Assembly: GCA_963696505.1 (NCBI GenBank)
Contig: CAVOKN010000007.1
Span: forward strand, 248,001 to 312,000
Source of the DNA: CAVOKN01 sp963696505
Lineage (GTDB): Bacteria > Pseudomonadota > Gammaproteobacteria > Burkholderiales > Rhodocyclaceae
DNA: 64,000 nucleotides
Direction: 5' to 3'
Below, piece by piece: positions 27,666-35,580 of this stretch. The stretch's first letter is position 1. Each line of letters begins with the position of its first letter. The position numbers were made by a program, and so were the translations under genes. The notes beneath the pieces were generated by a model. It did no database searches and was not told where the DNA came from. It saw nothing but the letters and a program-made list of their open reading frames with translations.

Positions 27666-29093
27666 ATGACCAAGAAATTCGACGTGGTAGTAATCGGCGC
27701 CGGTCCCGGGGGCTATGTGGCCGCCATCCGCTGCGGCCAGCTCGGGCTCAAAGTGGCGTGCATCGAAGAGAACCCCTACGACGATCCGAAGGGCGAGGTG
27801 CGCCTGGGCGGCACCTGCCTCAATGTCGGCTGCATCCCGTCCAAGGCCCTGCTGCAGTCCTCCGAACTGTACGACCATGCCAACCATGCGTTCATGATGC
27901 ATGGCATCAAGGTCGAGAACGTCGAGATGGACGTCAAGACCATGATGCGGCGCAAGGACAACATCGTCGGCCAGCTCACGCAGGGCATCAAGGGCCTGTT
28001 CAAGAAGAACAAGGTCACCCTGCTGCCAGGCCACGGCCGCTTTGCCGGCCTCAACGACGAGGGCGAATGGCAGATCGACGTCGACGGCGAGGTGGTCGAG
28101 ACGAAGAACGTGATCGTCGCCACCGGCTCGCGTCCGCGCCATCTGTCCGGCATAGCCGTGGACAACGCGACGATCTGCGACAACGTCGGTGCGCTCTCCT
28201 TCTCGTCGGTGCCCAAGCGGCTCGGAGTCATCGGCGCCGGGGTCATCGGCCTGGAGCTTGGCAGCGTGTGGAAGCGCCTCGGTGCCGAAGTCACGATCCT
28301 CGAAGCGTTGCCCGATTTCCTCGCCGCGGCCGACAGCTCAGTCGCGAAGGAGGCCTGGAAGGTGTTCACCACCCGCCAGGGGCTGGACATCCGTCTCGAC
28401 GTCAAGATCAACAGCGTCGCGAGCGACGGCAAGGGCGTTCGGATCGATTATGAGATGGGCGACACCGCCGCCGTGCTGGAGTGCGACAAGCTGATCGTCT
28501 CCGTTGGCCGCGTGCCCAACACCGACGGGTTGAACGCGGCAGCGGTGGGCCTCAGGATCGACGAGCGCGGCTTCATCGACGTTGACCATCATTGCCGCAC
28601 CAACCTCGAAAACGTCTTCGCCGTGGGCGACGTGGTGCGCGGCCCGATGCTCGCCCACAAGGGCATGGAAGAAGGCGTGATGGTGGCCGAGATCATCGTC
28701 GGCCAGGCGGGCCACGTGAATCACGACACCGTGCCCTGGGTGATCTACACCCAGCCAGAGATTGCCTGGGTCGGCCGCACCGAGCAGCAGTTGAAGGCCG
28801 ACGGCATCGACTACCGCATCGGGCAGATCCCCTTCCTCGCCAACGGCCGCGCGCTGGGGCAGGGCGACACCACCGGCTTCGTCAAGGTGCTGGCGGATGC
28901 CCGCAGCGACCGCATCCTCGGCGTGCACATCATCGGGACCAATGCCTCGGAGCTGATCGCCGAGGCGGTGGTGGCGATGGAATTCGGCGCTTCGGCGGAG
29001 GATCTGGCGCGCACCTGCCACGCCCACCCGACGCTGTCGGAAGTGATGCACGAGGCGGCGCTGGCGGTGGACAAGCGGCCGCTGCACTTCTAG
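27666..29093 (+). CDS. lpd: Dihydrolipoyl dehydrogenase (E3)
   Basis: FAD-dependent E3 subunit that reoxidises dihydrolipoamide with NAD+. The 475-residue product has the FAD fold VVVIGAGPGGYVAAIRCGQLG, the redox disulphide in GGTCLNVGCIPSKALLQ, the NAD fold LGVIGAGVIGLELGSVW and the catalytic His-Glu pair in CHAHPTLSEVMHEAAL. It lies downstream of odhAB across a heptamer-repeat tract, and the pair arrangement marks it as the 2-oxoglutarate dehydrogenase E3. Confidence 0.97.
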   Translation: MTKKFDVVVIGAGPGGYVAAIRCGQLGLKVACIEENPYDDPKGEVRLGGTCLNVGCIPSKALLQSSELYDHANHAFMMHGIKVENVEMDVKTMMRRKDNIVGQLTQGIKGLFKKNKVTLLPGHGRFAGLNDEGEWQIDVDGEVVETKNVIVATGSRPRHLSGIAVDNATICDNVGALSFSSVPKRLGVIGAGVIGLELGSVWKRLGAEVTILEALPDFLAAADSSVAKEAWKVFTTRQGLDIRLDVKINSVASDGKGVRIDYEMGDTAAVLECDKLIVSVGRVPNTDGLNAAAVGLRIDERGFIDVDHHCRTNLENVFAVGDVVRGPMLAHKGMEEGVMVAEIIVGQAGHVNHDTVPWVIYTQPEIAWVGRTEQQLKADGIDYRIGQIPFLANGRALGQGDTTGFVKVLADARSDRILGVHIIGTNASELIAEAVVAMEFGASAEDLARTCHAHPTLSEVMHEAALAVDKRPLHF

Positions 29094-29156
29094 CGGCGGA
29101 ATCGCCGATGGCGCGCCCGAAAGTCAGGCGCCAGAGCACGGCGATTTGCCTCAACT

Positions 29157-29235
29157 CCCTCCCCCGCGTGCGGGGGAGGGTAGGGGTGGGGGCGCTGTTG
29201 CTCCCCCGCGTGCGGGGGAGGGTAGGGGTGGAGGC
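29157..29235. repeat. Two tandem C-rich palindromic repeats upstream of zapE
   Basis: CTCCCCCGCGTGCGGGGGAG followed by GGTAGGGGTGG occurs twice, at 29157-29193 and 29201-29235. Each contains a strong CTCCCCC/GGGGGAG hairpin. The element belongs to the dispersed C-rich family seen elsewhere in the window and ends ten bases before the zapE start codon. Confidence 0.85.
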
Positions 29236-29244
29236 TTTCCGCGC

Positions 29245-30381
29245 ATGAGAGCCCGCCACGCCCTGTCGCAGGACTTCCTCGGCGCCTTCCGCGCCGCCTT
29301 CGCCAATCGCGGCATCACCCCCGACGAGGCCCAGCTCGGCGCCGCGCGATGCCTCCAGTTGCTGTTCGACGAGCTGATGGCCTTCAAGCGGGCACGGCGC
29401 ACCAGACTGCGCAAGCTGCTGGTCCATCCGCCGATTCCGCGCGGCATCTTCCTGTGGGGCGGCGTGGGGCGGGGCAAGAGCCTGCTGATGGACTTCTTCT
29501 TCGAGGCGCTGCCCTACAAGCGCAAGCGCCGGGTGCACTTCCACGCCTTCATGCGCGAGGTGCACGAGTCCATCCGCGGCCTCAAGGACGAGCCCGACCC
29601 GCTGGTGAAGATCGCGGCGCGCATCGAGCGCGAGACGCGCTTCCTGTGCTTCGACGAGTTCCACGTCTCCGACATCGCCGACGCCATGATCCTCGGCCGG
29701 CTGCTGGAGCAGCTCTTCGCCCGCGGCGTCGTCTTCATGATGACGTCCAACTACCCGCCGGACGGCCTCTACCCAAACGGCCTGCAGCGCCAGAACTTCC
29801 TGCCCACCATCGCGCTGCTCAAGCGGCATATGGATGTCATCAAGGTCGACTCGGGGGTGGACTACCGGCTGCGCACGCTGGAGCGCATCGAAACCTACCT
29901 CGTCCCCGCCGACGCGGCCGCGGAAGCGAGCCTTGCTCAGGGCTTCGAAGCCCTGGCTGGCGGCGGCGGCCACGACAAGCCCATCATCATACTCGGGAGG
30001 GAACTGCCGGTGCGGCGCCGTGCTGCCGGCGTGATCTGGTTCAACTTCGCCACGCTGTGCGGCGGACCGCGTTCCCAGAACGATTATCTGGATCTGGTGC
30101 ATCACCATCACACGCTGCTGCTCTCCGGCGTGCCGCGCATGGGCCCCGACCAGTCCGCCGAGGCGCGGCGCTTCACCTGGCTGGTGGACATCCTCTACGA
30201 CCACAAGGTGAAGCTGATAGTCAGTGCCCAGAGTGCGGCGGAGGAACTCTATGTCGCCGGCCCCAACGCCCAGGAATTCCCGCGCACCGTGTCGCGCCTG
30301 ATCGAGATGCGCTCGCGCGAATACCTCCACGCCGAGCACCGCGCCGACACCGAAGCCGACCGGACGATTACCGAAACGTAG
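29245..30381 (+). CDS. zapE: Cell division protein ZapE (AFG1-family ATPase)
   Basis: ZapE is an AAA-type ATPase of the AFG1 family associated with the division ring. The 378-residue product has Walker A GGVGRGKSLLMDFFF, Walker B FLCFDEFHVSDIADAMIL, the sensor segment MMTSNYPPDGLYPNGLQRQNF and the C-terminal RFTWLVDILYDHKVKLIVSA. The ATG at 29245 gives MRARHALSQDFL; the upstream reading runs through palindromic repeats. Its last 27-35 codons (TVSRLIEMRSREYLHAEHRA onward) recur in diverged form three times downstream, at 31623, 33991 and 34883. Confidence 0.95.
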   Translation: MRARHALSQDFLGAFRAAFANRGITPDEAQLGAARCLQLLFDELMAFKRARRTRLRKLLVHPPIPRGIFLWGGVGRGKSLLMDFFFEALPYKRKRRVHFHAFMREVHESIRGLKDEPDPLVKIAARIERETRFLCFDEFHVSDIADAMILGRLLEQLFARGVVFMMTSNYPPDGLYPNGLQRQNFLPTIALLKRHMDVIKVDSGVDYRLRTLERIETYLVPADAAAEASLAQGFEALAGGGGHDKPIIILGRELPVRRRAAGVIWFNFATLCGGPRSQNDYLDLVHHHHTLLLSGVPRMGPDQSAEARRFTWLVDILYDHKVKLIVSAQSAAEELYVAGPNAQEFPRTVSRLIEMRSREYLHAEHRADTEADRTITET

Positions 30382-30422
30382 GGCGCGCCATGCGCGCCGA
30401 GCCAATACCTCCGTGGGGCGGT

Positions 30423-31576
30423 TCAAGGCTCCAGGCCGGAGCCGACGAAGTGGGCGCGCAGCGGCACCGCCTCTACGCGCTCGGCAAGGGGAAACGCATC
30501 GCGTCCGGCGTGCACCACGTAAAGCCTGTCGAGCGCCAGGCATTCCAGCGACGAGCGCATCGAAGGCGTTACTCGCGGCACATCCGAGAATTTCACCTCG
30601 AAGCCGAGACGTCGGCCGCGGTGCTGGACGAAAAGGTCGAGTTCGGCCCCGGAATGCAGCTTCCAGTAATGGCACTCGTCCCCGCGCACACCGAGGATCC
30701 GGGCAATCCCGGGGAGGACGAAGCCTTCCCACGACGCGCCCACCTTCGGGTGTCCGTGCAGCGCCGCCAAGTCGCCAATGCCGAGCAGCGTGTGTAGCAT
30801 GCCGCTATCGCCCAGATACACCTTCGGCGCCTTGACCTGCCGCTTGGCCAGGTTTTCGTGCCACGGCCGGAGTATGTCAACAGACTCTAGCGTGACGCCG
30901 AAGGCGCGCGCCAGTTCCGAGCCGTTCCATGTCTGCCCCGAGTAATGGGCGAGCATGCTCCAGAAGCGCCCCAGGGTGGCGGCGGGCAGGCGCAGTCCGA
31001 GGGCGGGAATATCGCGTTCGAGGAAAGTCCGGATGAATTCCTCCCGCCAGCGCTCGCTGGCCGGATCGCCGTCGGCCAGGAACGCTCTTGGAAACCCGCC
31101 GCGCAGCCAAAGGACGTCGCGCTTCCCATCGCCGCACTCGCCGAGGTCGAATCCGTTGAGTTCGTGGCAGGCAATGCGTCCCGCGAGGCTCTCGGAACTG
31201 TCCCGCATCAGCGACGGCGATGCGGAACCGAGGATCAGGAAACGGGCCGGAATTCCGGGGCGATCGACCAGCACCCGCAAGACGGGGAACACGTCAGGCC
31301 GCCGCTGGATTTCGTCGATGACCACCAGGCCGGTAAGCGGGTCGAGAGCCAATGCGGGTGAGGCCAGCCGCGCATCCGAGCGCGGATCCTCCAGATCGAA
31401 CCAATGGACCGGCCCGGGGAAATCTGCTCCTACGGCTCGCGCAAGCGTTGACTTGCCAACCTGGCGGGCACCGACTGGCGGGCACCGACGATGGCGACGA
31501 CGGGAAACTGCCCGAGCAGACCATCGATGGTGCGCAAGTGGTGACGGCGGTCGATCATCGGGCGCGGGTTTACCAT
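30423..31576 (-). pseudogene. DUF4143-type AAA ATPase, frameshifted by a 14-bp tandem duplication
   Basis: Restored, the protein begins MVNPRPMIDRRHHLRTIDGL at 31576 and runs to Walker A VGARQVGKSTLARAV. It continues with LVVIDEIQRRPDVFPVLRVL (Walker B) and FLILGSASPSLM, and a C-terminal DUF4143 part (SELARAFGVTLESVDILRPW; LHSGAELDLFVQHRGRRLGFEVK). Proteins of this family are common accessory ATPases of unknown role. As given, the 14-bp unit CTGGCGGGCACCGA is present twice in tandem (31461-31474 and 31475-31488). This shifts frame between Gln and Val of GARQVGKST. A shifted upstream reading to 31718 keeps Walker A but replaces the N terminus with repeat-derived sequence. Confidence 0.8.
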
Positions 31577-31622
31577 GAAAATGGATAGTCAGACTCTGAC
31601 ATTTCATGGATTCCTGGTCTGC

Positions 31623-31694
31623 CTGATCGAGATGTGCAGGCGGTACTACCTCCGCACCGACACCGAATCCGACCGGCAAGTCACCGAAACGTAG
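31623..31694 (+). repeat. Diverged copy B of the zapE 3' end
   Basis: Read in frame, it gives LIEMCRRYYLRTDTESDRQV then TET and a stop. This matches the zapE C terminus LIEMRSREYLHAEHRADTEA... with four codons missing. The stop is followed by the same TAGGGCGSGCC sequence as after zapE. It lies just beyond the DUF4143 module. Confidence 0.8.
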
Positions 31695-31823
31695 GGCGGG
31701 CCACGCCCGCCGAATCAACGACCGGTGCGCACGACGAACCCTACCTGGCGTCGAGCGGGGTGAGACGGGCTTGCCGCGAAATGCGCCCCTCGTAGGGCGC
31801 GCCGAGCCAGACCGGATGCGATC

Positions 31824-33188
31824 TCAGCCAGCGGACACGCCGGCGAGCGTTGCCGCATTGGCCTCGCAAATCTGACGGAATCCCGGACTGATCCTCGGGT
31901 CGGCGGCGCAGATTTCCCAATACTTGATGGCTGCCGCGGCGGCCTCGACCCAGGCCTGGCGATCTCCGGGCAGCGGACGTTCCGGCACGTATGTCCGCTC
32001 CGGAACTTCGCCGCCGCGCAGCGGCGCATAGGCCATCGGCAACATGTCGTAAATCGGCGCCAAGGCAAGGCCCGGTCGAAACGCGAGATTGCCCTCATGC
32101 ATGTCGGTGTTCGCGATCAGTCGGCCGAACCACCACGCGCGGGCGATCCGTTCCGCATCCTCGCCGGACAGCCACCCCTCGCGCTGCAACGCGTTGGCGA
32201 CCCTGGGCCAAGGGGCGCCGCCCATGCCGATCAGCGCCGGGTTCAGGCTGGCGAGGGTGCAAACCGCGGATCGCCCGTGCTGGCCATGGCGATCGAAGCG
32301 CACCGATTCCAGGAAATTTCGGTTCCCGTGCCGGCGTATGTAGCATCGGGCGGCCGCAATGCCGAGTTCGGATTCCAGCGTTGTGAGGGCCACGTGCTCG
32401 CAGACGAGAAGGTCGGCCCAGCGCTGCACCGTGGGTGATTCGTCGGCACCGGAGAACTTGACGATCACATCAACGTGTTCGCCAGTCAGAATCCGGGCCG
32501 CGGTGAATTTGGGAAACTCGCCTCCTGCCGAAGAGGCAGCCTCGCCGTGGGTGAGGGCAAGCGCCGCCAGCCGCGGATAGGCGGCCTCGATCTCCTCCTC
32601 GGTCAGAACCTCGCCCGTTGTCCTTTCGAGATCGAGGAAGCGCCGGTAGGCGGCTTCTCCCGCGATCAGATCCCCGGGCAGGTCGCTGCCTCGCGCCGCC
32701 AGCACGTGCAGGACATCGTCGTCGGACCAATTTTCCGGGTTGTCCGCGACGTCAAGGTCGAGGGCGTGCCGGTGCGCGAAGTTGCGTCCGAGGAAGCCCT
32801 GGGGACGCATGTCCATGAGCGGATACGGCAAACCGTCGAACCAGCCGTTTACCATGTCCCCGCTCAGCGGCCAGGGAAAGGCTTCCTGGAACGACAAGGC
32901 ACAGCCCGACGGATAGCTGAGGTCGAGATGGCCGATTTCGCGCCCATGCCCCGCCGCGTCGATGCGGAAGAGCGGAATAGGCGACGGGTTGCCGCGCAGC
33001 GGGCGCCGCAGGGCGTAGCGCCTGCGCCGCGAACCGCCACGGGCGACGACGATATCCCCCATGGATTGCAGAGCGCGCGCGAGAGTCGACCGGTTGATCC
33101 CGCCTAGCCTCATGCAGAGTTCAGCGCTCCCCGCGCGGGGATGCGCGCGAAGGAGCCTGGTCAGATCCTCGCTGCGGCGTCTCGTCAT
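31824..33188 (-). CDS. HipA-like kinase with N-terminal winged helix (YjjJ type)
   Basis: A 454-residue protein. Residues about 1-75 form a winged helix (EDLTRLLRAHPRAGSAELCM, STLARALQSMGDIVVARG). The rest is a HipA-type kinase: a Gly-rich loop in SSAGGEFPKFTAARIL, a catalytic segment RLIANTDMHEGNLAFRPG and the metal Asp in APIYDMLPMAY. This fusion of DNA-binding and kinase parts is the YjjJ arrangement, so it may not need a separate HipB, and none is adjacent. The start MTRRRSEDL at 33188 is chosen; an ATG at 33242 adds 18 hydrophobic residues. Two GCAACGAAA repeats (33210 and 33223) lie just upstream. It sits in the zapE-tail module array. Confidence 0.82.
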   Translation of the reverse strand: MTRRRSEDLTRLLRAHPRAGSAELCMRLGGINRSTLARALQSMGDIVVARGGSRRRRYALRRPLRGNPSPIPLFRIDAAGHGREIGHLDLSYPSGCALSFQEAFPWPLSGDMVNGWFDGLPYPLMDMRPQGFLGRNFAHRHALDLDVADNPENWSDDDVLHVLAARGSDLPGDLIAGEAAYRRFLDLERTTGEVLTEEEIEAAYPRLAALALTHGEAASSAGGEFPKFTAARILTGEHVDVIVKFSGADESPTVQRWADLLVCEHVALTTLESELGIAAARCYIRRHGNRNFLESVRFDRHGQHGRSAVCTLASLNPALIGMGGAPWPRVANALQREGWLSGEDAERIARAWWFGRLIANTDMHEGNLAFRPGLALAPIYDMLPMAYAPLRGGEVPERTYVPERPLPGDRQAWVEAAAAAIKYWEICAADPRISPGFRQICEANAATLAGVSAG

Positions 33189-33432
33189 GGCCGTCAGTGT
33201 GCCACAGGCTGCAACGAAAATCGCAACGAAACGCTGCAGCATAAACTATTAAACGCCAGTGTGTTGGAGAGTATTGTCGTCGGTAGATGCGACGAATGGT
33301 GCTGCCTGGATGCGCCCGCCGCCGATTTCCGCCACCGCGATGCAGGCATTCGGCGGGCAACTGGTCCGAGGAGCAGGCTCCGATCGTCCGCACCGCTAAA
33401 ATGCTTGGACGTCACGACATCAAGGAGACATC

Positions 33433-33666
33433 ATGGGCAGCGCTGCCGTTCGTTCCACCCTTTACCTCGATCCAGCCCTCCACCGGGCGTTGCGCGTCAA
33501 AGCCGCGATTTTGGGTTGCACCATGTCCGAGATCGTCAATGACGCCATCCGTGACGCACTGCGCGAGGACGAGGAGGACTTGGCTGGTTTCGGCGCTCGC
33601 GCGGCCGAGAAGACCTTGGGCTACGAAGCGTTTCTGGCGCGGCTCAAGGCCGATGGCACGCTATGA
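33433..33666 (+). CDS. Ribbon-helix-helix antitoxin
   Basis: A 77-residue protein with an N-terminal ribbon-helix-helix fold (VRSTLYLDPALHRALRVKAA, CTMSEIVNDAIRDAL) and an acidic C-terminal tail that would wrap the toxin. AAGGAGA precedes the start. It overlaps by 14 bases a frameshifted RelE/ParE-type toxin gene. Such antitoxins bind their own promoter and neutralise the toxin (family knowledge). It is divergent from the YjjJ-like kinase gene. Confidence 0.85.
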   Translation: MGSAAVRSTLYLDPALHRALRVKAAILGCTMSEIVNDAIRDALREDEEDLAGFGARAAEKTLGYEAFLARLKADGTL

Positions 33667-33915
33667 GTTGAGGTTCAAGGCTTCCGTGGCCAAGGACCTG
33701 CGCGGAATCCCCAAGCGGATGCGCGGCGCATTCTGGCGTGCATCGAGTTGCTGCGGGACGACCCGAGGCCACCGGGTTTGGTCAAGCTGTCTGCGCAAGA
33801 GCGCTACCGCCTGCGGCAAGGAATCTACCGCATCTTCTACACCATCTCGGACACCGAAGTGCTGGTCGAGATCGTCAAGGTGGCCCATCGCCGGGAGGGC
33901 TACCGCGAGTCGTGA
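33653..33915 (+). pseudogene. RelE/ParE-family toxin, one base missing
   Basis: The ATG at 33653 gives MARYELRFKASVAKDLRGIP then K (codon 21, ends 33715). The frame then changes: reading on from GAT at 33718 gives DARRILACIELLRDD, PPGLVKLSAQERYRLRQGIY and RIFYTISDTEVLVEIVKVAH ending at TGA 33913. Together they make a complete RelE-like toxin of about 87 residues if one base (for example G giving K-A-D) is restored after 33715. The upstream antitoxin is intact. True inactivation and sequence error are both possible. Confidence 0.82.
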
Positions 33916-33990
33916 CTTGCGCTGCATTGGTGCCGAGGCGCCAGAGACGATCGGTGCGCGGCGCACCCTGCTGCTGCACGGCAGCCGCAC

Positions 33991-34041
33991 CGCGAGGGGC
34001 CCGAGGCCGAGGGGTTCCCCGGCACCGTGTCGCGCCTGATC
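33991..34041 (+). repeat. Diverged copy D of a zapE internal 3' segment
   Basis: In frame, it reads REGPEAEGFPGTVSRLI, matching zapE VAGPNAQEFPRTVSRLI at 11 of 17 positions by eye. It stops at TVSRLI, and the rest of the zapE tail reappears about 840 bases later (34883) beyond the VapBC module. Confidence 0.65.
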
Positions 34042-34101
34042 AGCCGAGCCGCGACGGGATCAACAGGGGGCGTCGGTGCGCAGTCGGCCGGCTCGGGCGG
34101 T

Positions 34102-34512
34102 TCAAGCTGGCGTACCGACCGGCGGGGATAGCCCCAGCATGGCAGCATCCTTCGCGAATCGGCGATCGAAGGTTTCCAGCCTTGTGCAATGCGCTGCGCG
34201 CGCCAGATGCAGGGCATCGGCAAAATCCAGTCCGCCGACATGCCACGCCGTGGCTTGGGCAAACGCCGCCGCCTCCTCGAGTGTCACATTCGGCAGCGCC
34301 ATCAGGTGCTCGAAGACACGCTGCACCGTCGGAGCGTCGCACTGGTAAGGGCCGATCAATACCCAGGCCAGTTCGAGGGCGACATCCGCCGACACGAAGT
34401 AAGGCCGTTCGGCGGACAGTGTCGCCAGCGCCGCCTGCTGTTCCGCACGATCCCGTTCCTCGGCCGAGGCAACGTAAAAGCGGGCGAGCACGTTCGTGTC
34501 CAGGGCGATCAT
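34102..34512 (-). CDS. vapC: PIN-domain ribonuclease toxin (VapC-like)
   Basis: A 136-residue PIN-domain protein with the four acidic positions visible: Asp in MIALDTNVLARF, Glu in ALELAWVLIG, Asp in GLDFADALHLA and Asp in LETFDRRFAKD. VapC toxins cleave structured RNA, often initiator tRNA or rRNA, with Mg2+. It follows an AbrB-type antitoxin gene on the same strand by 40 bases, a gap filled by degenerate GGGCGATCACA repeats. The module is bracketed by two parts of a zapE-tail copy. Confidence 0.88.
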   Translation of the reverse strand: MIALDTNVLARFYVASAEERDRAEQQAALATLSAERPYFVSADVALELAWVLIGPYQCDAPTVQRVFEHLMALPNVTLEEAAAFAQATAWHVGGLDFADALHLARAAHCTRLETFDRRFAKDAAMLGLSPPVGTPA

Positions 34513-34552
34513 TGGGCGATCACAGATCGATCACAGGGCGATTACGGGGCGA

Positions 34553-34819
34553 TCACAGCGGCCGTTCTCCACCGTAGCGGACAAGGATGCGGGCGCCGTC
34601 CATTTCCTCCAACGGGATGAAGCCGACCCTGTTCGCGACCATGCCCACACCGTCTTCGACCTTCGAAGGTCTGCCTCGAATCGCAGGGCGAATCGTTGCC
34701 GCCTTCCCGTCCGCCGCAAGTTCGATCTCGACGCGGGTTCCGGGGGCGATCCCCAACTTTCTGCGAATCTCTGCGGGCAGCACCACCTGCCCCTTGACCG
34801 AAACCGCGACGCTTGCCAT
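34553..34819 (-). CDS. vapB: AbrB/SpoVT-family antitoxin (VapB-like)
   Basis: An 88-residue protein with an N-terminal swapped-hairpin AbrB domain (VAVSVKGQVVLPAEIRRKLG, GTRVEIELAADGKAA), whose basic face binds operator DNA, and a C-terminal tail that would mask the PIN toxin. The start MASVAVSVKG at 34819 is chosen; the ATG at 34849 adds ten residues outside the fold. It lies immediately upstream of vapC, the normal order. Confidence 0.85.
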   Translation of the reverse strand: MASVAVSVKGQVVLPAEIRRKLGIAPGTRVEIELAADGKAATIRPAIRGRPSKVEDGVGMVANRVGFIPLEEMDGARILVRYGGERPL

Positions 34820-34882
34820 GTTGGCCCCCTGAGTCTCAAGCGAATCCAATGGCGCAGCTTAGCATGATTCTTACCATGTAAG

Positions 34883-34978
34883 ACACTGTCGCGGGCCATC
34901 GAAATGCGCTCGCGGGAATACCTCCACGCCGCGCACCGCACCGACACCGCATCCGACCGGAAGATCACCGGAACGTAG
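34883..34978 (+). repeat. Diverged copy C of the zapE 3' end
   Basis: In frame, it reads TLSRAIEMRSREYLHAAHRT, then DTASDRKITGT and a stop. By hand alignment the last 81 bases match zapE at 72 positions. The stop is followed by the same TAGGGCGCGCCATGCGCGCC sequence as after zapE itself. It closes the VapBC module. Confidence 0.88.
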
Positions 34979-35080
34979 GGCGCGCCATGCGCGCCGATCC
35001 GGGGTGCGCTGCGGGCGGCTCACCCCGGCGGCGTAGTCGCCCGGCGCGGCAGGTGGCCGACTCCGCTCCGCAGCGCCCCA

Positions 35081-35431
35081 TCACTTACCGTGGCAGGCAT
35101 GGCGCCAGAGCTGCGCGTTGATCGTGCCCTCATCGACCGGAAACGACTTGTCGTCAGGCTCGGCCTTCGCCATGGCCTTCAGGCTCGCCCCCGAACCCAG
35201 GACCTGGACCGAATGATTGCGGCAGTCGAAGACCCGCTTGGTGTAGTTGGGCGTCCCCTGCATCCGGACCCGCTTCACCACCAGCGTCGGAAGCTCCGCG
35301 CTGCCCCCTTTTTCGACCACGTAGAATTTCGCCTGCAGGTCGGTCTTGATGTCGATCAGGTACTCGGCGGCACAGGATAGCGACGCTCCCATCCCGGCCG
35401 CCAGGCCAAGCACTGCAACAGACAGTCTCAT
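35081..35431 (-). CDS. Small secreted protein, unrecognised family (paralogue 1)
   Basis: A 116-residue protein with a signal peptide (MRLSVAVLGLAAGMGASLSC, then AAEYL) and a GGGAGA ribosome site. The mature part reads YLIDIKTDLQAKFYVVEKGG, VVKRVRMQGTPNYTKRVFDC and INAQLWRHACHGK. It aligns along its whole length with the protein at 41634-42005, including Asp/Lys near the start, the KRV/FDC segment and a C-terminal HAC. I do not recognise the family. Both copies lie downstream of a giant multihaem cytochrome locus on the same strand, so a role with those cytochromes is likely but unproven. The two conserved Cys could form one disulphide. Confidence 0.72.
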   Translation of the reverse strand: MRLSVAVLGLAAGMGASLSCAAEYLIDIKTDLQAKFYVVEKGGSAELPTLVVKRVRMQGTPNYTKRVFDCRNHSVQVLGSGASLKAMAKAEPDDKSFPVDEGTINAQLWRHACHGK

Positions 35432-35501
35432 GCGTTTCTCCCGATGAAACGGCGTGCCGCCGGGCGCCGTGCCCTTCGCCCACGCCTTCGAAATACCCCA
35501 G

Positions 35502-35532
35502 AAAAAACCCCGCTCGAGTGACTTGAGCGGGG
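35502..35532 (-). terminator. Intrinsic terminator after cytochrome locus 1
   Basis: On the minus strand, CCCCGCTC pairs with GAGCGGGG across a 9-base loop, followed by TTTTTT. It lies between the stop of the cytochrome locus (35581) and the small secreted gene (35431), so the latter needs read-through or its own promoter. Confidence 0.9.
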
Positions 35533-35580
35533 CTCGAATCGGCAGGCGGCAGCCTGAGGCCGCCGCCTTGTCCAGGCCGG

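Noticed and set aside
33287..34039. A 250-codon rightward frame across the RHH/RelE genes
   Set aside because: It only shares the first 21 toxin codons and then reads a shifted frame; the conserved RelE sequence lies in the neighbouring frame.
30382..34978. A classical genomic island with attachment sites at zapE
   Set aside because: The repeated zapE ends suggest integration, but there is no integrase, excisionase or tRNA. I report the pattern without naming it an integrative element.
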